From: DATBLE01 sp963808815
Lineage (GTDB): Bacteria; Actinomycetota; Thermoleophilia; Gaiellales; Gaiellaceae
Reading direction: 5' to 3'
DNA length: 64,000 nucleotides
NCBI GenBank assembly: GCA_963808815.1
Contig: CAWEGI010000003.1
Coordinates: forward strand, 124,001 to 188,000
Shown: in pieces, positions 16,333 to 26,088 of the stretch
Numbering within the stretch: position 1 is the first letter of the stretch
How the letters are laid out: each line of letters starts with the position of its first letter
The notes under the pieces: model-generated
The model's database searches: none
The model's input: only the letters and a program-made list of their open reading frames with translations
What the model was told of the DNA's origin: nothing
Made by a program: the position numbers and the translations under genes

Positions 16333-17717
16333 ATGAGCGGACTGCCCAAGCGGTTTCCCGACCGGGACGAGATCGACGCCGTCCGTGCCGAGGCGGAGGC
16401 GGTCGAGCCGGACGGGGAGGCCGAGGAGACCCGTCGGCTGGCCGGCCGGGTGATGGCGCGGCGGGATCTGGGGAAGCTCGTCTTCCTCGATCTCGTCGAC
16501 CGCTCCGGGCGCATCCAGCTGCTCGTGCAGCCGGACCGGATCGGGGACGACGTCGACGTCGACCTCGGCGACGTGATCGGCGTCACCGGGAAGCCGGCCA
16601 AGAGCCGCCGTGGCGAGCCGAGCCTCGCCGTCGACCGGCTGGAGCTGCTGGCCAAGACGAGGCGGCCGCTGCCGGACACCTTCCACGGCGTCACCGACGT
16701 CGAGACCCGGTACCGGCAGCGCTACCTCGACCTGCTGATGAGCGACGAGTCGCGCGGGCTCGCGATCGCGCGCACCAGGATCGTCGCCGCCGTCCGCGGC
16801 TACCTCGACGAGGAGGGCTTCCTCGAGGTGGAGACGCCGATCCTCCAGCCGCGCTACGGCGGCGGCTTCGCCGAGCCGTTCGTCACGCACTCGAACGAGC
16901 TCGACGCCGATCTCTACCTTCGGATCGCGGACGAGCTCTACCTCAAGCGGCTGATCGTCGGCGGGCTCGAGAAGGTGTACGAGCTTTCGAAGGACTTCCG
17001 CAACGAGAGCATCTCGTACAAGCACTCGCCGGAGTTCACGCAGGTCGAGTGGTACGAGGCATACGCGGACTACCGCGACACGATGGAGCGCACCGAGGCG
17101 CTCGTCCTGGCGGCGGCGAAGGCCGTGGGCTCGACCCGAGCGTCACCTTCCGCGGTCACGACCTCGACCTTTCCCCGCCGTGGCAGCGCGTCCGCTTCGT
17201 CGACGCCCTCGAGGCCAAGGGCGTCTGGTCGCGAGACGAGGTCGAGCTGCGCGCGAAGCTGGAGGAGGCCGGCGTCGACACCGGCCGTGACCGCTCGTGG
17301 TCGCAGCTCGTCGACCACGCGTACTCACACTTCGTCGAGCCGGAGCTCGTCCAGCCGACGTTCGTCTACGACTGGCCGCTCGAGCTCTCGCCGTTCGCAC
17401 GAACGACCGACGACGACGAGACGCTCGTGGAGAGATTCGAGGCGGTCGTCGCCGGGATGGAGTTCGCGAATGCCTTCAGCGAGCTGAACGATGCCGGCGA
17501 GCAGGCGGAGCGCTTCGCGTTGCAGGAGGTCGAGCGCGAGGCCGGGGCGGAGGAGTCCGAGCCGGGCGACCCCGACTTCGTCGAGGCGCTGTCCTACGGC
17601 ATGCCGCCCACCGGGGGCTGCGGGGTCGGCATCGACCGGCTGGCGATGCTGCTCACCGGCCGCGACACGATCCGCGACGTCATCCTCTTCCCGGCCCTTC
17701 GGGAGCGCGGCCCGTAG
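16333..17717 (+). CDS. lysS: Lysyl-tRNA synthetase class II, interrupted by one frameshift
   Basis: Charges tRNA(Lys); essential. The N-terminal anticodon-binding OB fold (AGRVMARRDLGKLVFLDLVD) is followed by RYRQRYLDLLMSDESR, class II motif 1 near GFLEVETPILQPRYGG, motif 2 around FRNESISYKHSPEFTQVEWY, and motif 3 GVGIDRLAMLLTG near the end. The first frame is good to about 17120; the rest (GLDPSVTFRGHDLDLSPPW to LRERGP) is in another frame. One indel near 17120-17130 within the run reading GGCCGTGGGCTCGACCC explains this. About 460 residues when corrected, slightly shorter than usual. Because the gene is essential, a sequencing error is more likely than a pseudogene. Confidence 0.93.
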
Positions 17718-17784
17718 ATGGTCGCCATGCGGCGCCATCCACCTCGTGCGGGCGGTCGATCTCAAGCTGTCGCGCGGACGATCC

Positions 17785-17795
17785 GATACTGAGAT
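17785..17795 (+). promoter_or_regulatory. Possible leaderless -10 element
   Basis: GATACT at 17785-17790, 5 nt before GTG 17796. Confidence 0.35.
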
Positions 17796-19082
17796 GTGGC
17801 CGTTTCTCTTGCCTGGAACGCAGATGCCGTGATGGCGAGTGCGCGCCGGCGGATCCTCGTCGTGTCGCCGTTCCCGCCCCGACTCGACGGGCGACACGGC
17901 GGAAGCCGGGCTGTTGCTCAGCTGATCTCCGGGCTCGCCGCCGGTCACGTGATCGGCCTGCTCGTCTTGCGCGACCACGACGAGCCGGGTGTCGACGAGC
18001 CGCTGCGGAACCTGTGCGACCTCGTCGTCGAGGTCGAGATCCCGTCGGTGGGAGCATCGCTGGGCGCGCGCGCAGCCAACAAGCTGCGGATGCTCGCCGC
18101 CCTCGCGCACGGCGTGCCCAGCTGGGCGGTTCAGCGGAGCGCGCCGGACTTCGAGGATCGCCTCACCCAGGTGGTGGAGGAATGGCGACCGGATATCGTT
18201 CAGCTCGAGTACCGGATCATGGGCCAGTTCCTCCGGGCGCCCCGGGCACATTCCGTGCCGTGCGTGCTCGTCGACCCCGATCCGGACGGGCCCGAATCGA
18301 TGCCCTCGGCCTTCCTGACGCGTGCGGAGCGGCGCGCCTGGAATGCGCTCGGCCGGACCGTCGCAGACCGGGTGGACTCATTGGTGGTCTTCACCGAACG
18401 CGACCGTCGTGAGGTCGCGAAGCTGGGGTCGCGGACGCCCGTCGTGTGCATCCACCTCGCCTACGACGTCCCGGACCGCCCCTTGGACCCGGCCGGAACC
18501 GACGGCAATCGCATCCTCTGGGTCGGGAGCTTCATCCACCCGCCGAACGTGGAAGCAGCCTTCCGCCTCGCGACGGACATCTTCCCGGCCGTGAAAGCTC
18601 GCGTCCCCGATGTCTCACTCGAACTCATCGGCTCCTATGTGACGCCGGAGGTGCGCGCGCTCGGCGGCGACGGGATCACCGTCCACGGCGACGTTCCCGA
18701 CGTTCGCCCTCACCTCGACGCAGCGGCGGTGCTCGCCGCCTCGATCCAGACCGGAGGGGGAATGCGGGTCAAGATCCTCGAGGGTCTCGCCGCCGGAAAG
18801 GCGATCGTCGCGACGCCGCTCGCCCTGGAGGGTCTCGCGCTACAGGACGGAGTGCAGGTTCGCGTCGCGGAGGACGACTCCGAGTTCGTCGACGCCGTGG
18901 TCGACCTGCTCACGAACGTCGAGCGCAGGGTCACGATCGCGAAGGCCGCACGGCAGTGGGCGGAGCAGTACCTGGGTATGGACGCGCAGGTGCGGGCCTA
19001 CGAGGACCTGTACACGTCCCTGCTCGACGGTGCCGGCCCGGTCCCGTCCTTACGCGATGTCACCATCGGCCCGCAGGGCTGA
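17796..19082 (+). CDS. Glycosyltransferase family 4 (GT-B fold)
   Basis: Cytosolic retaining sugar transferase, presumably for the adjacent polysaccharide locus. The N-terminal domain has ILVVSPFPPRLDGRHGGSR; the C-terminal nucleotide-sugar domain has GNRILWVGSFIHPPNVEAAF, ITVHGDVPDVRPHLDAA and GGGMRVKILEGLAAGKAIV, which carries the conserved Glu of family 4. It is 428 residues from GTG 17796 or 416 from ATG 17832; the -10 hexamer favours 17796. Donor and acceptor are unknown. It converges on the flippase gene, with only 6 bases between the stops and a hairpin covering both. Confidence 0.88.
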   Translation: MAVSLAWNADAVMASARRRILVVSPFPPRLDGRHGGSRAVAQLISGLAAGHVIGLLVLRDHDEPGVDEPLRNLCDLVVEVEIPSVGASLGARAANKLRMLAALAHGVPSWAVQRSAPDFEDRLTQVVEEWRPDIVQLEYRIMGQFLRAPRAHSVPCVLVDPDPDGPESMPSAFLTRAERRAWNALGRTVADRVDSLVVFTERDRREVAKLGSRTPVVCIHLAYDVPDRPLDPAGTDGNRILWVGSFIHPPNVEAAFRLATDIFPAVKARVPDVSLELIGSYVTPEVRALGGDGITVHGDVPDVRPHLDAAAVLAASIQTGGGMRVKILEGLAAGKAIVATPLALEGLALQDGVQVRVAEDDSEFVDAVVDLLTNVERRVTIAKAARQWAEQYLGMDAQVRAYEDLYTSLLDGAGPVPSLRDVTIGPQG

Positions 19083-19098
19083 GTCGGCTCAGGCGGGC
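19069..19098. terminator. Bidirectional hairpin covering both stop codons of a convergent pair
   Basis: GCCCGC (19069-19074) / GCGGGC (19093-19098) outer stem, with an inner CTGAG / CTCAG stem and loop TCGG. The TGA of the GT4 and the TGA of the flippase both lie inside it. Confidence 0.5.
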
Positions 19099-20666
19099 GC
19101 CCGGGCGGATCGGTCCGACAGCCGTTCGAGCACGCGCGCAAATCGGCCGCGACGTCCGACGACGCGGATGAGGAAGGACGCATCGTCCTCCGAAACGGCG
19201 GGCACGGCCAGTGCTCCGAGCGCGAGGGTCGTGATCAGCACGACGGTCGCGGCGACGAACATGCCCAGTCCTTCGTCCACGACCAGGACGAGCCGGGCGG
19301 CCGACGCTGCAACGGCAGAGATTGCCGTGATGCGGATGACAGAGCTCCAACCGAGATGGATCCCGCCGACCAGGCGGACCGCGGCGCCGAGCAGGAGCGC
19401 CGTCGAGACCACGGAAGCGCAGGTGTTCGCGATGGCGGCGCCGACGGCGTCGAGGCGCTGGACGAGCGCGATCGCCAGGCCGATGTCGACGGCGGCCGCG
19501 ATCGCGCTCACGACCAGCGGCGCCCTCAGCCGGCCATACCCGATCAGCACTGCACCTGCCGCTGCGGCGAGAGGCGTCAGCGGCACGGTCAGAGTGATGA
19601 TCAGCAGGGCGTCCCCGGCGCCGGCGTATCTGTGGCCGTAGAGGAGGCGGAGCAGATCCGGGCCGAGGGCGAGGCCTGCGCACGCGATCGGGATGCCGAA
19701 CAGGAGACTGAGCCGCAAGACGCGTGAGAATCCGCTCTGGATCCGGTCGGTTTCGCCGCTGCCGATCAGCGCCGCCACCGAGGGGATCAGGACAGCGCCG
19801 AAGGCTCTCGGGACCGCGATCAGCGCGGCGGTCGCGGAGAACGCGATCGAGTAGAGCGCGATCTGTGTGTCGGTCGAATAGTGCTCCAGGATGAAGAACT
19901 CGGAGCGCTGGTTCACAACGAGGTTGAGGATCACGGGCACCGACATCGCCAGCGAGAACCACAGCACCGCCGATCGCGGCTCGACGAGCGGCTCCGGGGT
20001 AGCGCCGTATGTCGCGAGCAGGCGTCTTGCGAGGATCTCGGTCCACACGTAGCGGGCAAGGGCGGTGGCGGCGATGACGGCGAGCATGCCGCTGATGCCG
20101 CCGCCAACCTCGAGCACGACGAGCGTCGCGACGACGGACACGGCGCCCGTGACGAGCACCGAGTACGCGAACGGACGCCACTGCTGCGTTCCGAGCAGAA
20201 TGCTTCCGGGTACGACACTGAGCACGCCTGCGAGCGTCGCGATCGCCGCCCAGATCCACGCCCACGCCGGGGTCGCGCCGAAAAGGGCGGCGGCCGCCAC
20301 GGCGATGCCGCCGGCGACGCCCAAGGCCACGGCGATCGGCATCGTGCAACGGACGAGCGACCTCACTGCCGCTTCGCGCCCGCGCCCTACCAGGTCTCCG
20401 GTGAAGCGAAGCAGGGCATTCGCGAGCCCTCCGCCGAGGAACGCTTGGCCGACGACCACGATGAACGCGATGTAGCTCTGGCGCCCCATTTGATCCGGGC
20501 CGAGGATCCGGGCGGCGATGATGGAGATGACGAGCGTGAACCCGAAGGGGGCGATCTGCGTCGCTCCTTGCCAGAGGCCTCCGCGGAACGCGCGGGTCGC
20601 GACCGTCTGTTCGAGCACCTGCTCGTCGTTCTGAGCCCCAGCCGGCCGACGATCAACTCTCGACAT
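19089..20666 (-). CDS. Wzx-like polysaccharide flippase / oligosaccharide translocase
   Basis: A 525-residue integral membrane protein of the MOP superfamily, expected to flip lipid-linked oligosaccharide across the membrane. After a short cytosolic start, the first helix contains the family signature GLWQGATQIAPFGFTLVISI followed by AARILGPDQMGRQSYIAF. About 12-14 hydrophobic segments follow, with FFILEHYSTDTQIALYSIAF in the middle loop. It is last in the long minus-strand operon, 1 base after the preceding stop. A paralogue at 23594 shares the MGRQSYI and EFFxLEHYSTDxQIALYSIAF motifs, so the locus has two flippases. Confidence 0.88.
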   Translation of the reverse strand: MSRVDRRPAGAQNDEQVLEQTVATRAFRGGLWQGATQIAPFGFTLVISIIAARILGPDQMGRQSYIAFIVVVGQAFLGGGLANALLRFTGDLVGRGREAAVRSLVRCTMPIAVALGVAGGIAVAAAALFGATPAWAWIWAAIATLAGVLSVVPGSILLGTQQWRPFAYSVLVTGAVSVVATLVVLEVGGGISGMLAVIAATALARYVWTEILARRLLATYGATPEPLVEPRSAVLWFSLAMSVPVILNLVVNQRSEFFILEHYSTDTQIALYSIAFSATAALIAVPRAFGAVLIPSVAALIGSGETDRIQSGFSRVLRLSLLFGIPIACAGLALGPDLLRLLYGHRYAGAGDALLIITLTVPLTPLAAAAGAVLIGYGRLRAPLVVSAIAAAVDIGLAIALVQRLDAVGAAIANTCASVVSTALLLGAAVRLVGGIHLGWSSVIRITAISAVAASAARLVLVVDEGLGMFVAATVVLITTLALGALAVPAVSEDDASFLIRVVGRRGRFARVLERLSDRSARAPA

Positions 20667-20667
20667 C

Positions 20668-21555
20668 TCAGCCGGCCGCCGGATCGGTGAGTCTTCCCGC
20701 GCGGGTATAGGAGCCGTGCCGGAAGAGCCAGTCGAGTCCGATGGTCGGCAAGGTCTCCGTGCCGACGTCGTTCCGCGCGAAGAAGAGGTTGAATCCGTAG
20801 ACGTTCGAGCCGACCAGCCGGTACCCGAGCTCGCCGGCGAGGCGCTCGAACGCCGCCGGCGAAGCGCCGAGCTTCGTGCCCGAAGGGGCGAGGCGCCAGT
20901 CGAAGCCCGCGTCGTACGGCATCACGTAGTCCTCGAGACCCAGCTCTGTGTGTGCCTCGACGACGACGAAGCGGGCGCTCACGCACTCCAGTGCCTGCCA
21001 TAGCCAGTAGTCGTTGCCGTCAACGTCGATCGAGAGCAGGTCGATTTCGCCCTCGAAGCCCACATTCCGGACGAGGTCGTCGATGTTCTCCCGGGTGAGG
21101 AAGGCCTGAACGACGGCGGGCGGGCGTTCGCGCGTGTCCGGATGCCGTTCGTAGAAGCGGCGCGCCCGGGCCGCCTTCGTCGCGTCCCCCTCCACGAACA
21201 GGCCGTCGAAGCCGAGGTTCAGGGCCAGATTCGCGCAGTTGCTGGCGTAGACGCCGTCGCCGGCCCCCAGGTCGACGAACCGTCTCGTCTCCATGCCGCC
21301 GGCGCCGAGCAGGTAGAGGACGACACCGTCCTCGTCGAACTGCGAAAACACGCGGAAGCCGGAGTCGTGGATCGTCGGGAGCGGCTCGCCCGCAGCGACC
21401 TGCCGCTGGTACGAGTGCAGCAGCGAGCGCAACGCGACCTTCGTCGCCGGCGAGGTCTTCTCGTCGATCCGCCGACGCTCGTCCGACAGCTCGAGCACTC
21501 GCTCGACCATTCCGCGTACAAGCTGCTTCGGCCGGCGCACAATTGCACCTCTCAT
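20668..21555 (-). CDS. FkbM-like SAM-dependent methyltransferase
   Basis: A 295-residue cytosolic methyltransferase. The SAM-binding motif is FVDLGAGDGVYASNCANLAL, and the acidic post-motif is GLFVEGDATKAARARRF. ENIDDLVRNVG and IDLLSIDVDGNDYWLWQAL are the motif IV-like region characteristic of FkbM-type enzymes, which O-methylate sugars. The start at 21555 overlaps the aminotransferase stop by 4 nt (ATGA). I place the start there rather than in the longer open frame upstream, which only shadows the aminotransferase. It probably methylates a sugar hydroxyl of the repeat unit; not certain. Confidence 0.85.
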   Translation of the reverse strand: MRGAIVRRPKQLVRGMVERVLELSDERRRIDEKTSPATKVALRSLLHSYQRQVAAGEPLPTIHDSGFRVFSQFDEDGVVLYLLGAGGMETRRFVDLGAGDGVYASNCANLALNLGFDGLFVEGDATKAARARRFYERHPDTRERPPAVVQAFLTRENIDDLVRNVGFEGEIDLLSIDVDGNDYWLWQALECVSARFVVVEAHTELGLEDYVMPYDAGFDWRLAPSGTKLGASPAAFERLAGELGYRLVGSNVYGFNLFFARNDVGTETLPTIGLDWLFRHGSYTRAGRLTDPAAG

Positions 21556-22718
21556 GAGGTGAAGCGGTCGAGGGTGCGAACGACGGCATCGACGACGCTC
21601 TCCACGTCCTCGTTGGTCAGCTTGGGCGAGAGGGGCAGGGACAACGTGCGATCCGAGATCCACTCGGAGTTGGGAAAGTCGCCGCGCACGTGTCCGAATG
21701 TGTTCTGGAAGTAGGGATGAAGATGGAGGGCCCGATAGTGCACGCCGGTACCAATCCTCTCCGCGTGAAGCGCGAGCAGGACCTCGTCACGTGTGGCCGA
21801 GAGTCGATCGAGGTCGAGCAGGAGGGTGTACAGATGCCTGGCATGCCGAGTGCCCGGCGCCTCGGGCTGGGGCCCGAAGATGGGGAGATCCGCGAATGCC
21901 TCGTCGTAGCGGGCCCAGATCGCCTGCCGCCGGCGGAGATTGTCCTCGACCCTGGCGAGCTGGTGGAGGCCGAGTGCGGCCTGGAGGTCGATCATGTTGT
22001 ACTTGAACCCGGGCTCGACGACCTCGTAGTGCTTGAAGCCCTCGTCGGAGAATCGTTTCCAGGCATCCGCGGAAAGGCCGTGCAGGGCCAACCGCTTGAT
22101 CCGTGCTGCGTGCTCCTCCGACGCGGTAGTAACCATGCCGCCCTCGCCGGTCACGACATTCTTCGTGACGTAGAAGCTGAAGGCACCGAAGTCGCCGAAC
22201 GTCCCGGCGTGACGTGCCCCGACCAGCGTCTCGATCGCGTGGGCACAATCCTCGATCACGGCGAGGTCGAAACTGCCCGCGAGCTCGACGATCTCTTCGA
22301 TCGCGCACGGACGGCCCGCGAAGTGCACGGGGATCACGGCGCGTGTTCGCCCGCCACGCCGCCGGGCGATCTCGTCAGGTGTCAGGCACATCGTCTCCCG
22401 GTCGACATCGGCCAGCACCGGGCGTCCACCGGCATGGATCACGGCGTTCGCCGTCGAGGCGAACGTCATCGCGGGGACAATCACCTCGTCGCCCGCCGCC
22501 AGGTCGAGTGCCACCATTGCGAGATGGAGCGCGGCCGTGCACGAGTGCACCGCGATCGCGTGCGGCGCGCCCACGTACTCCCGAAACGCCTCCTCGAACC
22601 GCCCCACGCGCGGCCCGGTGCCGATCCACGCGGACCGTAGGGTGAGCAGGACCTCGTCGATCTCGGATTCCTGGATATCGGGGCTTCCGAAGACGAGGTA
22701 GTTTTCGCGACCGCTCAT
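21552..22718 (-). CDS. DegT/DnrJ/EryC1/StrS family PLP-dependent sugar aminotransferase
   Basis: Transfers an amino group to a keto-sugar nucleotide, giving an amino-deoxy sugar. The 388-residue fold-type I protein has AVHSCTAALHLAM, VIVPAMTFASTANAV, the PLP-pyridine Asp in LAVIEDCAHAIE (about 157), and the Schiff-base Lys in SFYVTKNVVTGEGGMV (Lys 186). The C-terminal end has TGVHYRALHLHPYFQNTF. Both ends overlap neighbouring genes by 4 nt. The keto-sugar donor is not made by any recognised 4,6-dehydratase in this window, so it must come from elsewhere. Confidence 0.93.
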   Translation of the reverse strand: MSGRENYLVFGSPDIQESEIDEVLLTLRSAWIGTGPRVGRFEEAFREYVGAPHAIAVHSCTAALHLAMVALDLAAGDEVIVPAMTFASTANAVIHAGGRPVLADVDRETMCLTPDEIARRRGGRTRAVIPVHFAGRPCAIEEIVELAGSFDLAVIEDCAHAIETLVGARHAGTFGDFGAFSFYVTKNVVTGEGGMVTTASEEHAARIKRLALHGLSADAWKRFSDEGFKHYEVVEPGFKYNMIDLQAALGLHQLARVEDNLRRRQAIWARYDEAFADLPIFGPQPEAPGTRHARHLYTLLLDLDRLSATRDEVLLALHAERIGTGVHYRALHLHPYFQNTFGHVRGDFPNSEWISDRTLSLPLSPKLTNEDVESVVDAVVRTLDRFTS

Positions 22719-23572
22719 CCGACTCCGGTGCCGGCGCGTGTGAGTCGGAGAACGAGATCCTGGTTCTCCACCGGAGCGAGTCCGGATCGCCTCGGTTCCG
22801 CGAGCAGGTCGTCGACCGCACAGGGCGCGGATTCATGCGTCTCGACGAAGAGTTCGTCGACGGGATCCCAGACCGATGCGGCGGCACGGCAGATCTCGCA
22901 CTCCGCGCCCTCGGCGTCGATCTTGACGATCAGCCTTTCTCCGGAGGCCTTGCGGCGAGCGTCTTCCAGAACATCGCGTCCTGCCACGATCGACACGACC
23001 TCCGAGGAGACTCGGTGCGCTGGCCCCGACGGGGGCAGGCGGGCGTGCAGCGAGTGTGTCCATGACTCTGCGCTCAGGGAGAGCACGCCCGATCCCGCCT
23101 CCTCGCCCACCGCTGCCCGCCTCGTCTCCCATTGCAGGCCCCGTCGGCGGAACGAGGCGGCCGCTCGTTCGAGCAGTGTGAAATTCTCGGAAGCCGGTTC
23201 GTACGAGAGGACGCAGCTTGCGCCGCCGAGCAGGGCGAAGGCCCCGAAATAACCCTTGTGTGCCCCTACGTCGACGACCACCGCCCCTTCATAGTCGGCT
23301 CGGTACGGGTTCTTCCGAGGCACGAAGATCTCCCGCAGCGTCTCGAGGTCGCTGGCGAGCGTGCTCCGGTTCAGAAACACCCTCCCGCCACCCCTCAACG
23401 GGACGCCGGTACGACCGTGACGATTCCAACGCGTCGCGGAGAGGGTCGCCAGCTTTAACCGACCAGGCACCCCGAAGGGGCCGGTACCCATCAGCTCCCG
23501 AATCGCGGCCGCCGACGGCATCGTGGCGCCGCCCCATTCGCTTGGCCGGGTCTCGTCGGGCATTCGCGCCAT
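22715..23572 (-). CDS. FkbM family methyltransferase
   Basis: A 285-residue SAM-dependent methyltransferase. Residues about 95-120 (AVVVDVGAHKGYFGAFALL) form the FkbM SAM motif, with CVLSYEPASENFTLLERA as the ribose-binding acidic segment. LIVKIDAEGAECEICRAA is the conserved FkbM region, and LFVETHE lies near the end. The N-terminal 60 residues (MARMPDETRPSEWGG) are less conserved, so the true start could be internal, for example the Met at residue 18. It overlaps the aminotransferase by 4 nt. It probably adds an O-methyl group to a sugar; the position is unknown. Confidence 0.86.
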   Translation of the reverse strand: MARMPDETRPSEWGGATMPSAAAIRELMGTGPFGVPGRLKLATLSATRWNRHGRTGVPLRGGGRVFLNRSTLASDLETLREIFVPRKNPYRADYEGAVVVDVGAHKGYFGAFALLGGASCVLSYEPASENFTLLERAAASFRRRGLQWETRRAAVGEEAGSGVLSLSAESWTHSLHARLPPSGPAHRVSSEVVSIVAGRDVLEDARRKASGERLIVKIDAEGAECEICRAAASVWDPVDELFVETHESAPCAVDDLLAEPRRSGLAPVENQDLVLRLTRAGTGVG

Positions 23573-23593
23573 CCTAGGGGCCGCGCTGGCTCG

Positions 23594-25192
23594 TCACCGC
23601 GCTGCGCCGAGCGGCGCGCCCGACAGCCGTCGGCAGATCCACGTGATCCGCCCGCTCATCCGGCCGCCGACCGAGGAGACCAGCCAGTCCGCATCCTCGC
23701 GGGGTAGCACGCGCAGCGACGCCGCGAGGCCCGCGTACACCACCAACGACACGACCATCGCGAGGACCAGGCCGCCGGCCCCGTCGACGAAGCGCAGGAT
23801 GAGCTCGCCACAGCCTCCCGCGACCGTGGCGGCGAGAACCGCCCGCGCCAGGTGACGCGGAGCGAGCTGGACGCCCCCGACGAGGCGGACGCAGTAGACG
23901 ATCCCGAGCAGCGCCGCCCCGATCTGCGCCGAGATGTTGGCCAGGGCGGCTCCGAGCGCGTCGAGCGGGGGTACCAGAGCGGCTGCTAGTCCGAGGTCGA
24001 CGACTCCGGCGATCACGCCGATGACTACCGGTGCGCGGATACGGCCGTATCCGAAGAGCAGCCCTCCGCTGAGCCCGCCCGCGGGCACCACCAGCAGCGG
24101 CGTGATGAGGACCAGGAAGAGCAGTCCGGCCCCCTTGTACTCGGTGCCGTAGACGAGACCGATCAGCGGCGGGCCAAACACGATTCCGCCGGCTGTGAGC
24201 GGAATCGAGATGATGAACAGGAGCCGAAGGCCACGGCCGTAGCCGCTCTGGATCCGCTCGTGCGCTCCTGCTCCGTGGAGCGTCGCTACGGCGGGGGCGA
24301 ACATGTTGCTGAGAGCCGAAGGTAGGGCGAGGAGGGCCGCATACAACCCGAAGGCGATCGAGTAGAGGGCGATCTGCCGGTCGGTCGAGTAGTGCTCGAG
24401 GAAGAAGAACTCCGACCGCTGGAAGACGACGAAGCTCAAGATCATCGGCACCGAGGCGACTGCTATGAAATGGAGGACCTCCCTGCGGATCCTCCCAAGG
24501 GCGGCACGTGGCGTCTTGATCCGTCCGAGCAGACGGTGCGAGATCGCCCACGCCCAGACTGCCATCACGACGTTTCCGGCGGCCATTGCGACGAAGATGC
24601 TCGTGATGCCGCCTCCCAGCTCCAGTGCGACCATCGTCGCGACCGTCGTTCCAACTCCGCAGGAGAGGATGACGAACGAGTTTTGTCTCCACCGCTGGGC
24701 TCCGACGAGGACCGAAGCGGGAACCCTGTGCAGGATTCCGGCGAAGGCGCCGATTGCGCCGAAGACCCACGCGAGACGAGGAGCGCCTCCGAACACTGCG
24801 ATTATCAGCAGCACGGCTGTTGCGATCCCGGCTGCCAGCAGTCCCAAGCGCCACGCCCAGGCGTAGAGCGAAAGAATCATTCCGTCCTCACCCTTGCCGA
24901 TGAGCTCGGCGACGTATCTCGGCATTGCCGCGGAGAAGCCCCCTGAGCAGATGATGATCGTCGAGATGACGATGAAGGAGATGTAGCTCTGCCGCCCCAT
25001 GCCGTCTGGACCAAGTGCTCGTGCGGCCACGATCGAGATCAGCGCTGTCATCACGAACGGAGAGAGGTGCGAGGCCGTCTGCCACACTCCGCCGCGAACC
25101 ATGCGCGCTCCGGCATGCTCGACACTGTCCTCGAAGGGCGAGGAACCGGCGGCGTCGGACGCGGCGGCCGGGCTCCTCAATCGAGCTCTCAC
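23594..25192 (-). CDS. Wzx-like polysaccharide flippase (second copy)
   Basis: A 532-residue multi-pass membrane protein of the MOP flippase family with about 14 hydrophobic segments. It begins, after a charged 35-residue tail, with MVRGGVWQTASHLSPFVMTA, then RALGPDGMGRQSYISFIVIS, and carries EFFFLEHYSTDRQIALYSIAF as in the 19089 paralogue. The start is GTG 25192, overlapping the upstream GT2 stop by 4 nt (GTGA). The longer open frame upstream is out of register with a real gene and is rejected. The two flippases flank an FkbM-aminotransferase-FkbM set and may serve different lipid-linked units. Confidence 0.88.
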   Translation of the reverse strand: MRARLRSPAAASDAAGSSPFEDSVEHAGARMVRGGVWQTASHLSPFVMTALISIVAARALGPDGMGRQSYISFIVISTIIICSGGFSAAMPRYVAELIGKGEDGMILSLYAWAWRLGLLAAGIATAVLLIIAVFGGAPRLAWVFGAIGAFAGILHRVPASVLVGAQRWRQNSFVILSCGVGTTVATMVALELGGGITSIFVAMAAGNVVMAVWAWAISHRLLGRIKTPRAALGRIRREVLHFIAVASVPMILSFVVFQRSEFFFLEHYSTDRQIALYSIAFGLYAALLALPSALSNMFAPAVATLHGAGAHERIQSGYGRGLRLLFIISIPLTAGGIVFGPPLIGLVYGTEYKGAGLLFLVLITPLLVVPAGGLSGGLLFGYGRIRAPVVIGVIAGVVDLGLAAALVPPLDALGAALANISAQIGAALLGIVYCVRLVGGVQLAPRHLARAVLAATVAGGCGELILRFVDGAGGLVLAMVVSLVVYAGLAASLRVLPREDADWLVSSVGGRMSGRITWICRRLSGAPLGAAR

Positions 25193-26088
25193 GAAGCGCT
25201 TCCCCCGTCGGGGCCACGATGCAGCATCCGGACGGTTCTCTTCGCGATGCGGCCGGGCAGCCTCGCGGCCTCTACGGCGATGCCGACTCGGCGCATCACC
25301 TGATCGTCGGCCGCGGTTCGTTTCGCTCCCGAGAGCTGCCAGAACGCGGCCCAAACGTAGAAATGAAAAGCAACGAGCACGCCCGCGCGCAGGAAGCCCG
25401 GTACTCCCTCCCGCCAGGGCTCGGCGACGACGAACTGCCTGTACGCCTTCCCGCCGAGTGTCCGCAGCATGGCGCGTGCCGTGAACACCTCTCCCCGATC
25501 GACCATCGACTGCGCTTCGGCGGGCGCGTAGCGAAGCGCTCGCTCGATCGCCTCGGCGACGGTTCGGTTGCGGTCGTGGATCATGACGAGGTCGTCCCGC
25601 GCGGGCAGGTCCAGCCTGCGGTCGGGCGTGACGCTCGGCAGTGCGTTCGGCACTTCGGGCCACCGCACACTCGTTCGCCGATAGAAGCGGGGCTTGGGGT
25701 CGTAGCGGTGCATCGGATGAGCGGCGGGATAGCCCAGGTCGTAGTTCATGAACGGGATGGCGACGACGTCGATGTCGTTTCTGTGGCGCAGGCGCAGGAG
25801 CTCCTCACGTAGACCGGGCGTCACCCGCTCGTCGGGATCCATCGCGAGGACCCAATCGCCGGTGGCGGCGTCGGCGACTACGTTTCTGACCGCCTCCACG
25901 ACCGGTACTCGCTCGTGGCTGATCACTCGCGCGCCATGACGGCGAGCGACGCCCGCCGAATCGTCGCTGCTCTGGAGATCCAAGACGATGATCTCGTCTG
26001 CCCAGCGTATGGACTCGAGGCATGCGGGCAGCTTGTCGGCCTCGTTTCGGCAGACGAGGCAGACGCTGACGGTCGGGGCGGGGCTCAT
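25189..26088 (-). CDS. Glycosyltransferase family 2 (WaaE/KdtX-like)
   Basis: A 299-residue inverting GT-A enzyme. VSVCLVCRNEADKLPACLES starts the nucleotide-sugar fold, WADEIIVLDLQSSDDSAGVA follows, and GDWVLAMDPDERVTPGLREE contains the DxD-like metal site. HPMHRYDPKPRFYRRTSVRWP and the C-terminal amphipathic end (FLRAGVLVAFHFYVWAAFW) fit LPS-core-type transferases, some of which associate with the membrane. ATG 26088 is preferred to the longer frame because the conserved part starts 5 residues later; an AGGAG touches the ATG, so spacing is unusually short. It lies 118 bases after the preceding gene. Confidence 0.86.
   Translation of the reverse strand: MSPAPTVSVCLVCRNEADKLPACLESIRWADEIIVLDLQSSDDSAGVARRHGARVISHERVPVVEAVRNVVADAATGDWVLAMDPDERVTPGLREELLRLRHRNDIDVVAIPFMNYDLGYPAAHPMHRYDPKPRFYRRTSVRWPEVPNALPSVTPDRRLDLPARDDLVMIHDRNRTVAEAIERALRYAPAEAQSMVDRGEVFTARAMLRTLGGKAYRQFVVAEPWREGVPGFLRAGVLVAFHFYVWAAFWQLSGAKRTAADDQVMRRVGIAVEAARLPGRIAKRTVRMLHRGPDGGSAS

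Noticed and set aside
25193..25663. Upstream in-frame extension of the second flippase
   Set aside because: It lies over the GT2 coding sequence and has no membrane character; GTG 25192 in a GTGA overlap is the better start.
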